A stretch of 8,874 nucleotides of DNA from Saprospiraceae bacterium (GCA_027009605.1 JALVCY010000495.1:1-8874), one strand, 5' to 3'; positions 1 through 6,729 are shown, counted from the first letter of the stretch. Program-made: numbers and translations. Notes: a model not told the origin generated them from the letters alone.

Positions 1-230
1 TTTGTCTTTGGTCTTTGGGGGGGGCGCCTGTGGCGCTTTTGGTCTTTGGCTTCGGTAGTGGTTTGTTTTTGACTGTATTGCTGGATGATTTACTTTTGTG
101 GATTAGGGAGTTGAAGAAGTTGATTCGCTCGCAAGCTTCGCTGGTTGAAGAAGTTGAGACGTTCGCCTTCGGCTCTCTAGGTTGAGAACTCGTCCTACGG
201 ACTTCGTGGTTGAGAGCTTCGCAGGTTGAG
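1..230. repeat. Modular intergenic repeat, copy 1 (cut by window edge)
   Basis: This is the first of two long direct copies; the other starts at 308. Both share TTTGTCTTTGGTCTTT, a G run (8 G at 17-24 here, 7 G at 324-330 in copy 2), the small hairpin GCGCCtgtGGCGC, CTTCGGTAGTGG, and then a chain of modules of the type GTTGAAGAAGTTGA, CTTCGCTGGTTGA and GACTTCGTGGTTGAG. It also contains GTCCtacGGAC, a short hairpin. Reading frames cross it on both strands, but their products only echo the repeat (Ser/Thr-rich QPAKL-type words), so no gene is called. The left end may continue outside the window. Confidence 0.85.
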
Positions 231-265
231 TAGATATGGGCTTTTGACTGGGATTATACTTCATT

Positions 266-300
266 ATTCGAAATTCGGGATTCTGCATTCGATATTCTGT
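266..300. repeat. Tandem heptamer array ATTCNNN x5
   Basis: ATTC recurs at 266, 273, 280, 287 and 294, exactly every 7 bp: ATTCGAA, ATTCGGG, ATTCTGC, ATTCGAT, ATTCTGT. The first four bases of each unit are constant and the last three vary. The array lies in the spacer between the two long repeat copies. Heptameric short tandem repeats are known from several bacterial genomes; no function is evident here. Confidence 0.75.
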
Positions 301-307
301 TAGTTTT

Positions 308-610
308 TTTGTCTTTGGTCTTTGGGGGGGCGCCTGTGGCGCTTTTGGTCTTTGGCTTCGGTAGTGGTTTGTTTTTGACTGTATTGCTGGATGATTTATT
401 TTTGTGGATTGGGGAGTTGAAGAAGTTGATTCGCTCGCAGGCTTCGCTAGTTGAGAAAGTTGAAGAAGTTGAATCGCTTCGCTGGTTGAAGAAGTTGAGA
501 CGTTCGCCTTCGGCTCTCTTGTTGAGAACTCGTCCTACGGACTTCGTGGTTGAGAGCTTCGCAGGTTGAGAAAGTTGAAGAAGTTGAATCGCTCGCAAGC
601 TTCGCTGGTT
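308..610. repeat. Modular intergenic repeat, copy 2 (expanded)
   Basis: This is the second copy of the element at 1-230, nearly identical through its first 120 bases. It then carries about 35 extra bases: an added unit of the type CTTCGCTAGTTGAGAAAGTTGAA around 447-480, so the two copies differ by module number rather than by scattered changes. It extends past the end of copy 1 with another GTTGAAGAAGTTGAATCGCTCGCAAGCTTCGCTGG-like run to about 610. CTTCGGTAGTGG, present at 50-61 and 356-367, occurs a third time at 651-662, so the family trails on as a fragment. Confidence 0.85.
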
Positions 611-803
611 TAATCACTTGTTCTTGGGACTTCGTTGGTTCAGGCGTGGACTTCGGTAGTGGCTTGCAAAGTTCGGAGCACAGCGTAGTACAGATAGGAA
701 TCGGCTGGTGAGCCAAAGAACAGAGCCGATAATAATTGGAGGGAGAGCCCCAAAAAGAAGAAGGTGATAAAAAACGATTATCTTTGGGGCAAAATAATAA
801 AAA
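611..803 (+). promoter_or_regulatory. Leader of the MBL gene with two inverted repeats and a -7-like box
   Basis: No gene is seen here. Two inverted repeats stand out: ATCGGCT (700-706) with AGCCGAT (724-730), and GCCCCAAA (747-754) with TTTGGGGC (783-790), an 8-bp stem around a 28-base loop that ends 13 bases before the start codon. TATCTTTG at 779-786 fits the Bacteroidota -7 consensus TAnnTTTG and overlaps the right arm of the second repeat. No TTTG or TTG lies at the proper -33 distance, so the promoter call is weak; the repeats themselves are plain to see. Confidence 0.4.
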
Positions 804-1451
804 ATGATCACTGTCAAATCCTTTGTATTTAGCCCTTTTGGGGAAAATACTTATGTCCTGTCAGATGAGACTAAGGAATGTGTCCTCATCGATCCGGGGT
901 GCTATGATGGGAATGAACGAAAAATGCTGTCCAATTATATCAAGCAGAATGACCTAAAACCTGTTCGATTATTGAATACGCATGGACACCTAGACCATGT
1001 GTTTGGGAATCAATTTGTTTTTGAGACGTATGGCTTGTTGCCGGAATTGTGTAGGGAAGAGCTGCCTATTTTGGCTGCTTATCCGGAGGTGGCAAGCCGG
1101 TATGGAGTACCGAACGCACAGGCGTCTCCGTTTCCGGAGAAATATATTGAAGACGGGGAAATCTTGTCTTTTGGCGCAAGCCGGATGAAGGCTATGTGGG
1201 CTCCCGGACATTCGCCGGGGAGCTTGTGTTATTATTTTGAAGAGGACGGTATTGTGTTTGTCGGGGATGTATTGTTTTACGGAAGTATCGGACGGGTCGA
1301 TTTGCAGGGGGGAGATTATGAGACTTTAATTCATAGTATAGAGACCCAATTGATGACTTTACCCGATGAAACCGTTGTGTATTGCGGGCATAGCCAAAAA
1401 ACCACTATCGGCCGCGAACGGGTCATGAATCCCTTTTTGAATAGACGATAA
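804..1451 (+). CDS. MBL-fold metallo-hydrolase, glyoxalase II-like
   Basis: A 215-residue soluble protein of the metallo-beta-lactamase superfamily. The signature THGHLDH lies at 59-65, supplying metal ligands H60, H62, D64 and H65. H136 (APGHSPGS), the bridging D155 (VGDVLF) and H196 (YCGHSQKTTIGRE) complete the expected dinuclear metal site. Length and the closing GHSxxTTIGRE segment match the short YcbL/GloB-like branch, which hydrolyses thioesters such as S-lactoylglutathione, though the real substrate cannot be read from sequence. No signal peptide is seen, so it should be cytoplasmic. The ATG at 804 begins directly with the conserved first beta strand; an AT-rich leader precedes it and no Shine-Dalgarno site is seen. 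It has a 245-base gap before the next gene and seems to be transcribed alone. A persulfide dioxygenase role is less likely (see rejected items). Confidence 0.9.
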   Translation: MITVKSFVFSPFGENTYVLSDETKECVLIDPGCYDGNERKMLSNYIKQNDLKPVRLLNTHGHLDHVFGNQFVFETYGLLPELCREELPILAAYPEVASRYGVPNAQASPFPEKYIEDGEILSFGASRMKAMWAPGHSPGSLCYYFEEDGIVFVGDVLFYGSIGRVDLQGGDYETLIHSIETQLMTLPDETVVYCGHSQKTTIGRERVMNPFLNRR

Positions 1452-1491
1452 TTGCTAGGTTTCTGATTCGTCAAAAAGGATATTTTCTAGT

Positions 1492-1507
1492 TTTTTTTGC
1501 AAAAAAA
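1492..1507. other. A/T palindrome after the MBL gene
   Basis: Seven T, GC, seven A form a perfect 16-bp palindrome about 40 bases after the stop codon. There is no loop and no GC-rich stem, so it is a poor intrinsic terminator, but no better terminator candidate is visible in the 245-base gap. Confidence 0.35.
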
Positions 1508-1544
1508 TAACTTTAACAGGGAAACCGGCATACATCTGACCAAA

Positions 1545-1580
1545 TTGTGTAGCAAATATCCTGTATTTAGTGTATCTTTG
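1545..1580 (+). promoter_or_regulatory. Candidate Bacteroidota promoter for the secreted protein
   Basis: TATCTTTG at 1573-1580 is a full match to the phylum's -7 element TAnnTTTG. TTG at 1545-1547 could serve as the -33 element, but the 25-base spacing is a few bases longer than usual. It would give a leader of about 110 bases that contains the inverted repeat at 1642-1662. Confidence 0.45.
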
Positions 1581-1641
1581 CGATAGCATTGTTTCCCATA
1601 CCTAAAGTCGATTCCGCACTATCAAAGTGAGTTGCTTTTTA

Positions 1642-1662
1642 GTTATTTGATTGTCAAATAAC
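1642..1662 (+). promoter_or_regulatory. Perfect 9-3-9 inverted repeat in the leader of the secreted protein
   Basis: GTTATTTGA, loop TTG, TCAAATAAC: nine paired bases with no mismatch, ending 34 bases before the ATG at 1697. It could be an operator for a dimeric regulator or a small mRNA hairpin near the translation start. It is downstream of the candidate -7 box and is not followed by a T run, so it is not a normal terminator. Confidence 0.5.
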
Positions 1663-1696
1663 GGACTCTATTTTTATTTAACAAAAAACAACACTA

Positions 1697-4675
1697 ATGA
1701 AAAAGTATTTACTTACTCTTTTCCTAGTAATCCTGTGTAAAGCCTTTATGGTGGCGCAGGTTACGTACACGGCACGTGATGTCGTCAAAGAATACAAGGG
1801 CTATTTTCGTCCGGGTATTAACTTTGATTATTATCCACCTTACAACAACAAACAATTGGCCAATATATCAGCGGGAAATCCGGCGCTGGGATTGACCGGA
1901 ATAGGGGCTCGGGCCTTTCGTCCGGCTCTAAGAGAGTCGTTTGTCGCCGTATGGGGGTATGATCATTTGGTTGATGATTTTGTACACATGAAGAATTTGG
2001 GGATGGATGATGTGACCATGATTGTAGGATTTGCGACAGATGAGCATCGTTTGCAGCAGCAGTTTTGTGACGGAGCGGATCCGCAGCATATTTTTTGTGC
2101 GAATGACCCGTATAATCCGGATTGCCGGTCTGATTTGTTTGAGAATATGTACACACCGATTTGGGATGGAGGCGCTAATGGTACGCCTTATAATGATGAC
2201 AATTATTTAGCGGCTTATATGTACAAGCTGGTTACTACTTATAAGGATGATGTGAAGTTTTGGGAGATATGGAATGAGCCTGGATTTGACCACTCGTATA
2301 TTCAAGGTTGGCAGCAACCCGGCGGTCCCAATAACTGGTGGGATGAAGATCCATCTCCATGCGTTAACCACTTTCATGCTCCTATTGAGTATTTTGTGCG
2401 GACATTGCGTATTTGCTATGATGTCGTAAAGACTGTTGATCCGGATGCCTATGTTTGTTTGGCCGGTGTAGGATTTGAGAGCTTTTTAGATGCCGTCTTA
2501 AGAAATACAGATAATCCTGTTGATGGCAGTGTTACAGCGGAGTATCCTTATGGTGGTGGTGCTTATTTTGATTGTATGGGATTCCACACTTATCCGGACA
2601 TTGACGGAAGTGTGCGTTATTGGGATAATGCCACCAATAGTTGGGTGTATTCCAGACATTCAGATGCCGCTGCAGAAGGCGTGAATACTAGAAAGCATAC
2701 GTATGAAAACCGGTTGGCTTTGTACGGCTTTGATGGAGTTACTTATCCTAAAAAAGAATGGATTATTACAGAGATTAATTCCCCGCGGAAAAAATTTGAT
2801 CCAAACTCCATGGCATCTATTGAGTCGCAAGTGAACTATATCACCAAGGCCACTGTGAATGCCATGAAGCTGGGTGTACGCCAAATGCACCCCTTCCAAT
2901 TGGCCGACCGGAAGGTCGAATCCGCAGCAACGGGAGAGTTTGACTTGTTAGGTATGTACAAGAATTTTACGAATACACAGCCTTATGATGCTTTGCAGAA
3001 AACCGATGAGGGTATAGCTTATACGACGACTTCAAAATTTGTGTATAAAACCAAATACGATGCGGCCAAGACAGCGGCCATGAACTTGCCAAATAATTTG
3101 GATGGTATCGCCTTGCTTGATGAAGCAAATCAGCGCTATAAGTATATTTTGTGGGCCAAGACCACTATTGATTTGTCAGAAGCGGCTTCCGGGACTTATT
3201 CTTTTCCGGCTAGTTTTGGGATTACCACTTTGACCCGTACGGAATGGGATTATTCCAATACTTTTCAATCAACCACTGTAGGGCCTAATAATATAGCCTT
3301 GACCGGTCGCCCTATCTATTTGATGGAACCATCGACAGTGACCAGCACACTTTCGGCAACGTGTCCGAATGATACTACTATCATCGGTACCGCAGAAGGG
3401 GTAACGGTTAATTGGGATTTGCCGACAGGTACGACTTCTTGTCCGGTTCAGAATCTTAATTTCTTGCAGACTACAGGCCCGCTACCGGGTACAACGACTA
3501 CTTGGCCTGTGGTTGATACGATTACGTACTTAATTACGGATGATTGTGATAATTCCACTACTTGTCAGTTTGTGGTAACCGGAGTGATGCAAGCGCCATC
3601 TATTGACGTGGCTTGTCCGAATGACATTGTCGTCACAATTCCGGCAGGGGAGACCAGTGCACAAGTGAGCTGGAATGAAAGTGATGTCGTAGTGACCACC
3701 AACTGTGGCACCCCCAGTACTTCTCAACTCAGCGGCCCTAGTAGTGGAAGTGATTTTCCTGTGGGCACTACACAAATTCAATATTTGGGTTTGAGTACAT
3801 CGTGTCAGGGAGGTATGACTTTGACAGCTAGTTGTACTTTTAATGTCATTGTCAATGTTGAAGGTGGAGGTACTAGTATTTTGACAGTGGATTGTCCGTC
3901 AAACGTGACTATTGTAGGTTCTGATAGTGAAGTGACTTTGAATTGGGATGAGCCCACGGCTTCGACAACTTGCGCTAATCCGAATGTGACCATCACTCAA
4001 ACAGCAGGCCCCAATCAGGGTACGACTTATACACAAGCTGTTACGGAAACGGTAACTTATTCAATATCAGATAGTTGTGGCAATGTTTCGACTTGTAGCT
4101 TTGATGTAATAGGTGAATTGCAGGTGGCGACTCCGGAGATTTCCATTACTTGTCCTCCTGATATTAAGATTACTGTTCCTGCTACGGACACCGGTTCTGT
4201 GGCTTCTTGGAATGAAAGTGATATCTTTGCAACATCCAACTGTGCTACACCTAGTGTGCAGCAGATTGTGGGGTTGCCAAATGGCAGCTTCTTTCCGGTA
4301 GGTCTATCCTTAATTAAATATTTGGGGGTTGCCAATTGTAATGGTACGACGATTACGGATGTCTGCCAATTTAGTGTTACCGTCCAGAAAGAAGCAGTAG
4401 CCAATACGGAAATTAATACTTTTGCCAAGTTTACACTATTCCCTAATCCTACTGCTGATGTGGTATTATTGGATGTAGAAGCAGAGCAAGGAAGAGATAT
4501 TCATGTGGAGGTGATTGATTATTTGGGTAGAGTGGTACTAACTAAAAAGTATCCATTTACTTCCGGTCAATTAAATACTAAATTGGATTTGCATACATTT
4601 GCTAATGGTACCTACCTTGTTAAGGTGAGCACCGATAATCAAGTGGGTGTGAAGCGGATTACAGTAGAGAAGTAA
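1697..4675 (+). CDS. Secreted clan GH-A-like glycoside hydrolase with HYR repeats and T9SS sorting domain
   Basis: A 992-residue exported protein. Residues 1-20 form a signal peptide (MKK, hydrophobic core, likely cut at MVA|Q). Residues about 25-450 resemble a TIM barrel of clan GH-A: FWEIWNEP at 188-195 gives E194 as candidate acid/base, GFHTYP at 295-300 fits the strand-6 His/Tyr position, and WIITEIN at 355-361 gives E359 as candidate nucleophile. Residues about 450-545 look beta-rich, as in the accessory beta domain of GH39-like enzymes. Four HYR-like domains follow (about 549-630, 634-720, 728-807, 813-897), each with four cysteines. Residues about 911-992 are a type IX sorting domain (FTLFPNPTADVVLLD, then IDYLGRVV, GTYLVKV and a basic end), so the protein should cross the outer membrane and be anchored or released there. 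A polysaccharide is the likely target; the GH family and substrate are not resolved. It appears monocistronic, with a strong terminator after it. Confidence 0.85.
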   Translation: MKKYLLTLFLVILCKAFMVAQVTYTARDVVKEYKGYFRPGINFDYYPPYNNKQLANISAGNPALGLTGIGARAFRPALRESFVAVWGYDHLVDDFVHMKNLGMDDVTMIVGFATDEHRLQQQFCDGADPQHIFCANDPYNPDCRSDLFENMYTPIWDGGANGTPYNDDNYLAAYMYKLVTTYKDDVKFWEIWNEPGFDHSYIQGWQQPGGPNNWWDEDPSPCVNHFHAPIEYFVRTLRICYDVVKTVDPDAYVCLAGVGFESFLDAVLRNTDNPVDGSVTAEYPYGGGAYFDCMGFHTYPDIDGSVRYWDNATNSWVYSRHSDAAAEGVNTRKHTYENRLALYGFDGVTYPKKEWIITEINSPRKKFDPNSMASIESQVNYITKATVNAMKLGVRQMHPFQLADRKVESAATGEFDLLGMYKNFTNTQPYDALQKTDEGIAYTTTSKFVYKTKYDAAKTAAMNLPNNLDGIALLDEANQRYKYILWAKTTIDLSEAASGTYSFPASFGITTLTRTEWDYSNTFQSTTVGPNNIALTGRPIYLMEPSTVTSTLSATCPNDTTIIGTAEGVTVNWDLPTGTTSCPVQNLNFLQTTGPLPGTTTTWPVVDTITYLITDDCDNSTTCQFVVTGVMQAPSIDVACPNDIVVTIPAGETSAQVSWNESDVVVTTNCGTPSTSQLSGPSSGSDFPVGTTQIQYLGLSTSCQGGMTLTASCTFNVIVNVEGGGTSILTVDCPSNVTIVGSDSEVTLNWDEPTASTTCANPNVTITQTAGPNQGTTYTQAVTETVTYSISDSCGNVSTCSFDVIGELQVATPEISITCPPDIKITVPATDTGSVASWNESDIFATSNCATPSVQQIVGLPNGSFFPVGLSLIKYLGVANCNGTTITDVCQFSVTVQKEAVANTEINTFAKFTLFPNPTADVVLLDVEAEQGRDIHVEVIDYLGRVVLTKKYPFTSGQLNTKLDLHTFANGTYLVKVSTDNQVGVKRITVEK
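3341..4387 (+). repeat. Coding repeat: four HYR-like domains as two A-B pairs
   Basis: Within the secreted protein two domain types alternate. Type A (residues about 549-630 and 728-807) has a CPxxxTI start, VxxNWDxPT, a TTGP/TAGP turn and a TYxIxDxC end. Type B (about 634-720 and 813-897) has CPxDIxxTxPA, SWNESD, NC(G/A)TPS, FPVG and YLG. Equivalent positions lie 177-179 residues apart, so an A-B pair was duplicated as one block and then diverged. Each domain keeps four cysteines, fitting disulfide-bonded beta sandwiches working as spacers or adhesion modules. Confidence 0.8.
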
Positions 4676-4704
4676 ATCTATTTCGGAAAATCAATTTGCT
4701 TAGT

Positions 4705-4741
4705 AAAAAGTCCTTCCCGGATTCCGGGAAGGGCTTTTTTT
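4705..4741 (+). terminator. Intrinsic terminator of the secreted protein gene
   Basis: CCTTCCCGG (4712-4720), loop ATT, CCGGGAAGG (4724-4732) form a 9-bp GC-rich stem, extended by flanking A and T pairs, and a T7 run (4735-4741) follows. It starts about 30 bases after the stop codon at 4675. The A run on the left side means it could also act on minus-strand transcripts. Confidence 0.93.
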
Positions 4742-4773
4742 GACAACTTAGTCGTTCGGAAACGTATCTAAGT

Positions 4774-4821
4774 GCTTGTAAACGGGTATGTAGCTTGTAA
4801 TGTCGGGAATGGTGTTTGTAA
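4774..4821 (+). promoter_or_regulatory. Three phased YTTGTAA words upstream of the small membrane protein
   Basis: GCTTGTAA at 4774-4781, GCTTGTAA at 4793-4800 and GTTTGTAA at 4814-4821 start 19 and 21 bp apart, about two helix turns each. The first two also share a following CGGG and ATG. They end about 30 bases before the ATG at 4852 and could be a cooperative operator, or the remains of a roughly 20-bp tandem repeat. No clear TAnnTTTG box is visible in this gap. Confidence 0.4.
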
Positions 4822-4851
4822 GCAATTTTGGCAATATTTAAATGAAAATCT

Positions 4852-5382
4852 ATGAAACCAATTACGAAATTGTATTTGAAGACTTTTTTAGTAATGGGAA
4901 TTGCATACGGACTGAGTATGATTGGTTTTGACTTGCTGAGGGGAGAGGGGTTTAGTCTATCGAAGTTCCTGTTTTTAACTGTATCTTTTGGCGGTACCAT
5001 GTCATTGATATTGGTCTCTTTACTTAGGCATAGACTAAGAAAAATGGGGATACAAGAAATAACCGACGATAGTTTAAATGTCTTTCAAAAGAAAAATGTC
5101 CAATCGGAATTGAAAAAATCCGAACTTGTTGAGAAACTTAAGGCCGACCCAATATTCGGGAAAATGAATATGATGGAAGTGGAAAATGGAGTTCTGTTAA
5201 CAACCGGTGTGAGTTGGAAATCTTGGGGGGAAGAAATTAAAATCTTGTTAAAAGATTATAAAGAAACGGTCTTTGAATATCAAATTTTAAGCAGCCCTAA
5301 ATTGAAAATAACATTAATTGATTACGGGAAAAATCTTGAGAATATAAACCGGATAGAAAGCATAATGACAAACATGGCCTAA
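4852..5382 (+). CDS. Small membrane protein of unknown function, two N-terminal helices
   Basis: I do not recognise this 176-residue protein. Two hydrophobic segments lie at about residues 7-29 and 38-58, separated by a short acidic/polar turn (RGEGFS), and RHRLRK follows the second. By the positive-inside rule both ends would be cytoplasmic. The rest (about 60-176) is charged and mixed alpha/beta: a Lys/Glu-rich helix at 80-98, then strands such as GVLLTTG and LKITLIDYG, and a helical end. There are no cysteines and no catalytic motif that I can see. It is monocistronic, follows the terminator of the secreted protein, and converges on the NifU gene. A role as a small membrane sensor or a structural protein is possible but not supported by any motif. 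Confidence 0.75.
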   Translation: MKPITKLYLKTFLVMGIAYGLSMIGFDLLRGEGFSLSKFLFLTVSFGGTMSLILVSLLRHRLRKMGIQEITDDSLNVFQKKNVQSELKKSELVEKLKADPIFGKMNMMEVENGVLLTTGVSWKSWGEEIKILLKDYKETVFEYQILSSPKLKITLIDYGKNLENINRIESIMTNMA

Positions 5383-5391
5383 GTCCCCGTT

Positions 5392-5460
5392 CTTTGCAAA
5401 AAAAATGGGGGCAAAGGCTAATTGCTAGGGCTTGGAACGAATCCCGACAGTTGGTCGGGA
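5392..5460. terminator. Convergent intergenic hairpins between the membrane protein and NifU genes
   Basis: Two inverted repeats fill the 111-base gap between convergent genes. CTTTGC (5392-5397) pairs with GCAAAG (5411-5416). TCCCGAC (5442-5448), loop AGTTG, GTCGGGA (5454-5460) is a clean 7-bp stem. Neither has a strong T tract on either strand, so the terminator call rests on position and stem strength only. Confidence 0.4.
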
Positions 5461-5493
5461 CAAGGCCATTAAGGGGGCAACGGCGTCGGTAGC

Positions 5494-6105
5494 TTATTCT
5501 GCTTCGGCAATGACTTCTTTGACTTCGGGCACCATACGCATGAGCATGGTCTCAATGCTGCCTTTTAAGGTGGCTGTGGAAGATGGGCAACCGGCACAAG
5601 AACCTTGCATGATAACGGTAACGACCCCATTGTCAAAACTTTTGAAGGTGATGTTTCCACCATCGTTTTGGACGGCCGGTTTGACATATTTATCTAGGAT
5701 GTCTCTGATTTTTTTGACGATATTGCCGGTTTCGGTATCATATTGGTAGCCATAACCGTTTTCTTCTTCTATTTTTTGCATGGCTTCCGCAAAACCGTCC
5801 TTCACAACTTGGCCTCCATCTTGGATATACTTTTTGATAAACTCCTTGGTTTGGAGCATGATGTCCGCCCAATCGTAATTCATTTCCTTGGTTAAGGTCA
5901 CAAAGTTATTGGAGAAATATACAGATTTGATATAAGGCAGAGCCATTAGAGCGACGGCAAAAGGAGACCATTCTTGCGCAAGCGCTTCATCTCTGAAATC
6001 AGCCATACCGGGATATAACATCTTGTTTGTCACAAACTTAAGTGTTTCCGGGTTAGGGGTTTGCTCGGTATAAAGCATTACCGGTGCTACTTTTTTGGTA
6101 TCCAT
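5494..6105 (-). CDS. NifU-family Fe-S cluster scaffold/carrier protein (Nfu type)
   Basis: A 203-residue protein with two domains. The N-terminal domain, residues about 8-95, opens with LYTEQTPNPETLKFV and fits the Nfu N-terminal domain. The C-terminal NifU-like domain, about 128-203, carries VKPAVQNDGGNITF and the cluster-binding CxxC in GSCAGCPSS (C170, C173). Family members assemble or hand on 4Fe-4S clusters to cytoplasmic apo-proteins, usually as dimers sharing the CxxC cysteines. The frame stays open upstream to an ATG at 6219, but those 38 extra residues are basic and low in family likeness; the ATG at 6105 lies directly before the conserved start after an A-rich leader, so I choose it. 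The gene appears to stand alone, converging on the small membrane protein. It lies downstream of the sulfur operon on the same strand, but 737 bases away. Confidence 0.93.
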   Translation of the reverse strand: MDTKKVAPVMLYTEQTPNPETLKFVTNKMLYPGMADFRDEALAQEWSPFAVALMALPYIKSVYFSNNFVTLTKEMNYDWADIMLQTKEFIKKYIQDGGQVVKDGFAEAMQKIEEENGYGYQYDTETGNIVKKIRDILDKYVKPAVQNDGGNITFKSFDNGVVTVIMQGSCAGCPSSTATLKGSIETMLMRMVPEVKEVIAEAE

Positions 6106-6402
6106 TTTTATCTTTTCTTTGGTCAATTTGAATGATTTACACAGAATACACCGGTTTGTGCGTGTCAATTGCGGGTTAATTTGTCGCAAACGGACTGCTA
6201 TCCGGTTTATTCGGTGCATAGAAAGGGAGCAGATTCGTCATCCTTAAAACGCAAGGGGACTGTCTCTCCGTTCTAGGCATACTTAAACACCAAAAATGTT
6301 TTTTTGTTTGGATTTAGTAGAGTTAGGGGCTCCTAGAATTTTATGATAGGGTGGAGCTAGCGATAGTTATAGCCCTAAGGTCTTGGAGTCATCATGGTGA
6401 AT

Positions 6403-6421
6403 GCTGAAATTTTCTCACGTA
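6403..6421. repeat. TTTCTCACG-type interspersed repeat, copy 1
   Basis: GCTGAAATTTTCTCACGTA matches the last 19 bases of the window (8856-8874) with one mismatch; 15 bases are identical. It is followed by GGGACGCACGG, which recalls the common Bacteroidota element starting TTTCTCACGCAGAGGCGC. It is probably a decayed copy of that family. Confidence 0.55.
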
Positions 6422-6628
6422 GGGACGCACGGCCAGCAAATTTGGGGGGGAACTAAATAAAAAACCATGAGCCTAAGTTTATACGTTTTTCCGGAAACTT
6501 GCGCCCATTACAAATTATCGAAAAGTGTCTAATGGGGACAAACTCCGACTGCACCCATACGTTAGTCTATGTATGCACCATTTCTCACCCAAATTTTAGC
6601 AGTCCAATACCAAGAATTTGTAGAGTTT

Positions 6629-6729
6629 CTTAGTGTAAACTTAGTGTTATCTAAAGTGCTCTTAGTGGTAAGGAAAAATGTAATGCCTAACCATTAAGGG
6701 CACGAAGTTGCCACTAAGAATTCACTAAG
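6629..6729. repeat. Imperfect 101-bp palindrome built of CTTAGTG words
   Basis: The left arm (6629-6673) holds CTTAGTG at 6629 and 6640 and CTCTTAGTGGTAAGG at its end. The right arm (6686-6729) is its imperfect reverse complement: CCTAACCATTAAGGG, then CCACTAAG and CACTAAG at 6711-6718 and 6723-6729. The 12-base loop is AAAAATGTAATG. Matching 7-base blocks keep register across the whole arm, so RNA from either strand could fold into a long hairpin. CTTAGTG/CACTAAG repeats are familiar intergenic elements in Bacteroidota. Confidence 0.75.

Noticed and set aside
1..610. CRISPR array
   Set aside because: The repeated words have no constant spacer length and no unique spacers; the copies are long and modular.
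103..817. Open frames on both strands across the repeat region, 61-114 residues
   Set aside because: Their products repeat with the DNA modules (QPAKL, RRRTSQLL, RISN words), overlap each other in several frames, and show no domain or leader; they are translations of repeats.
804..1451. Persulfide dioxygenase (ETHE1/Blh type) linked to the rhodanese operon
   Set aside because: The closing GHSQKTTIGRE segment and 215-residue length fit the YcbL/glyoxalase II branch, and the gene is over 5 kb from the operon on the other strand.
4659..5000. Minus-strand frame of 113 residues opposite the small membrane protein
   Set aside because: It runs through the terminator and the gene's antisense strand and shows no coherent domain.
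1449..5429. TAATTGCTAGG shared at 1449-1459 and 5419-5429
   Set aside because: An 11-base match is expected several times by chance in a window of this size.
6130..6170. Sigma-70-like TTGACA/TATTCT on the minus strand before the NifU gene
   Set aside because: The spacing is only 14 bases and this phylum uses TTTG/TAnnTTTG elements.
6106..6219. Extended NifU start at 6219
   Set aside because: The extra 38 residues are basic, without family likeness or targeting features, and the start at 6105 sits right before the conserved domain.
6395..6457. 20-codon plus-strand frame starting MVNAEIFSRRDA
   Set aside because: It is too short, overlaps the TTTCTCACG repeat, and has no supporting leader or homology clue.
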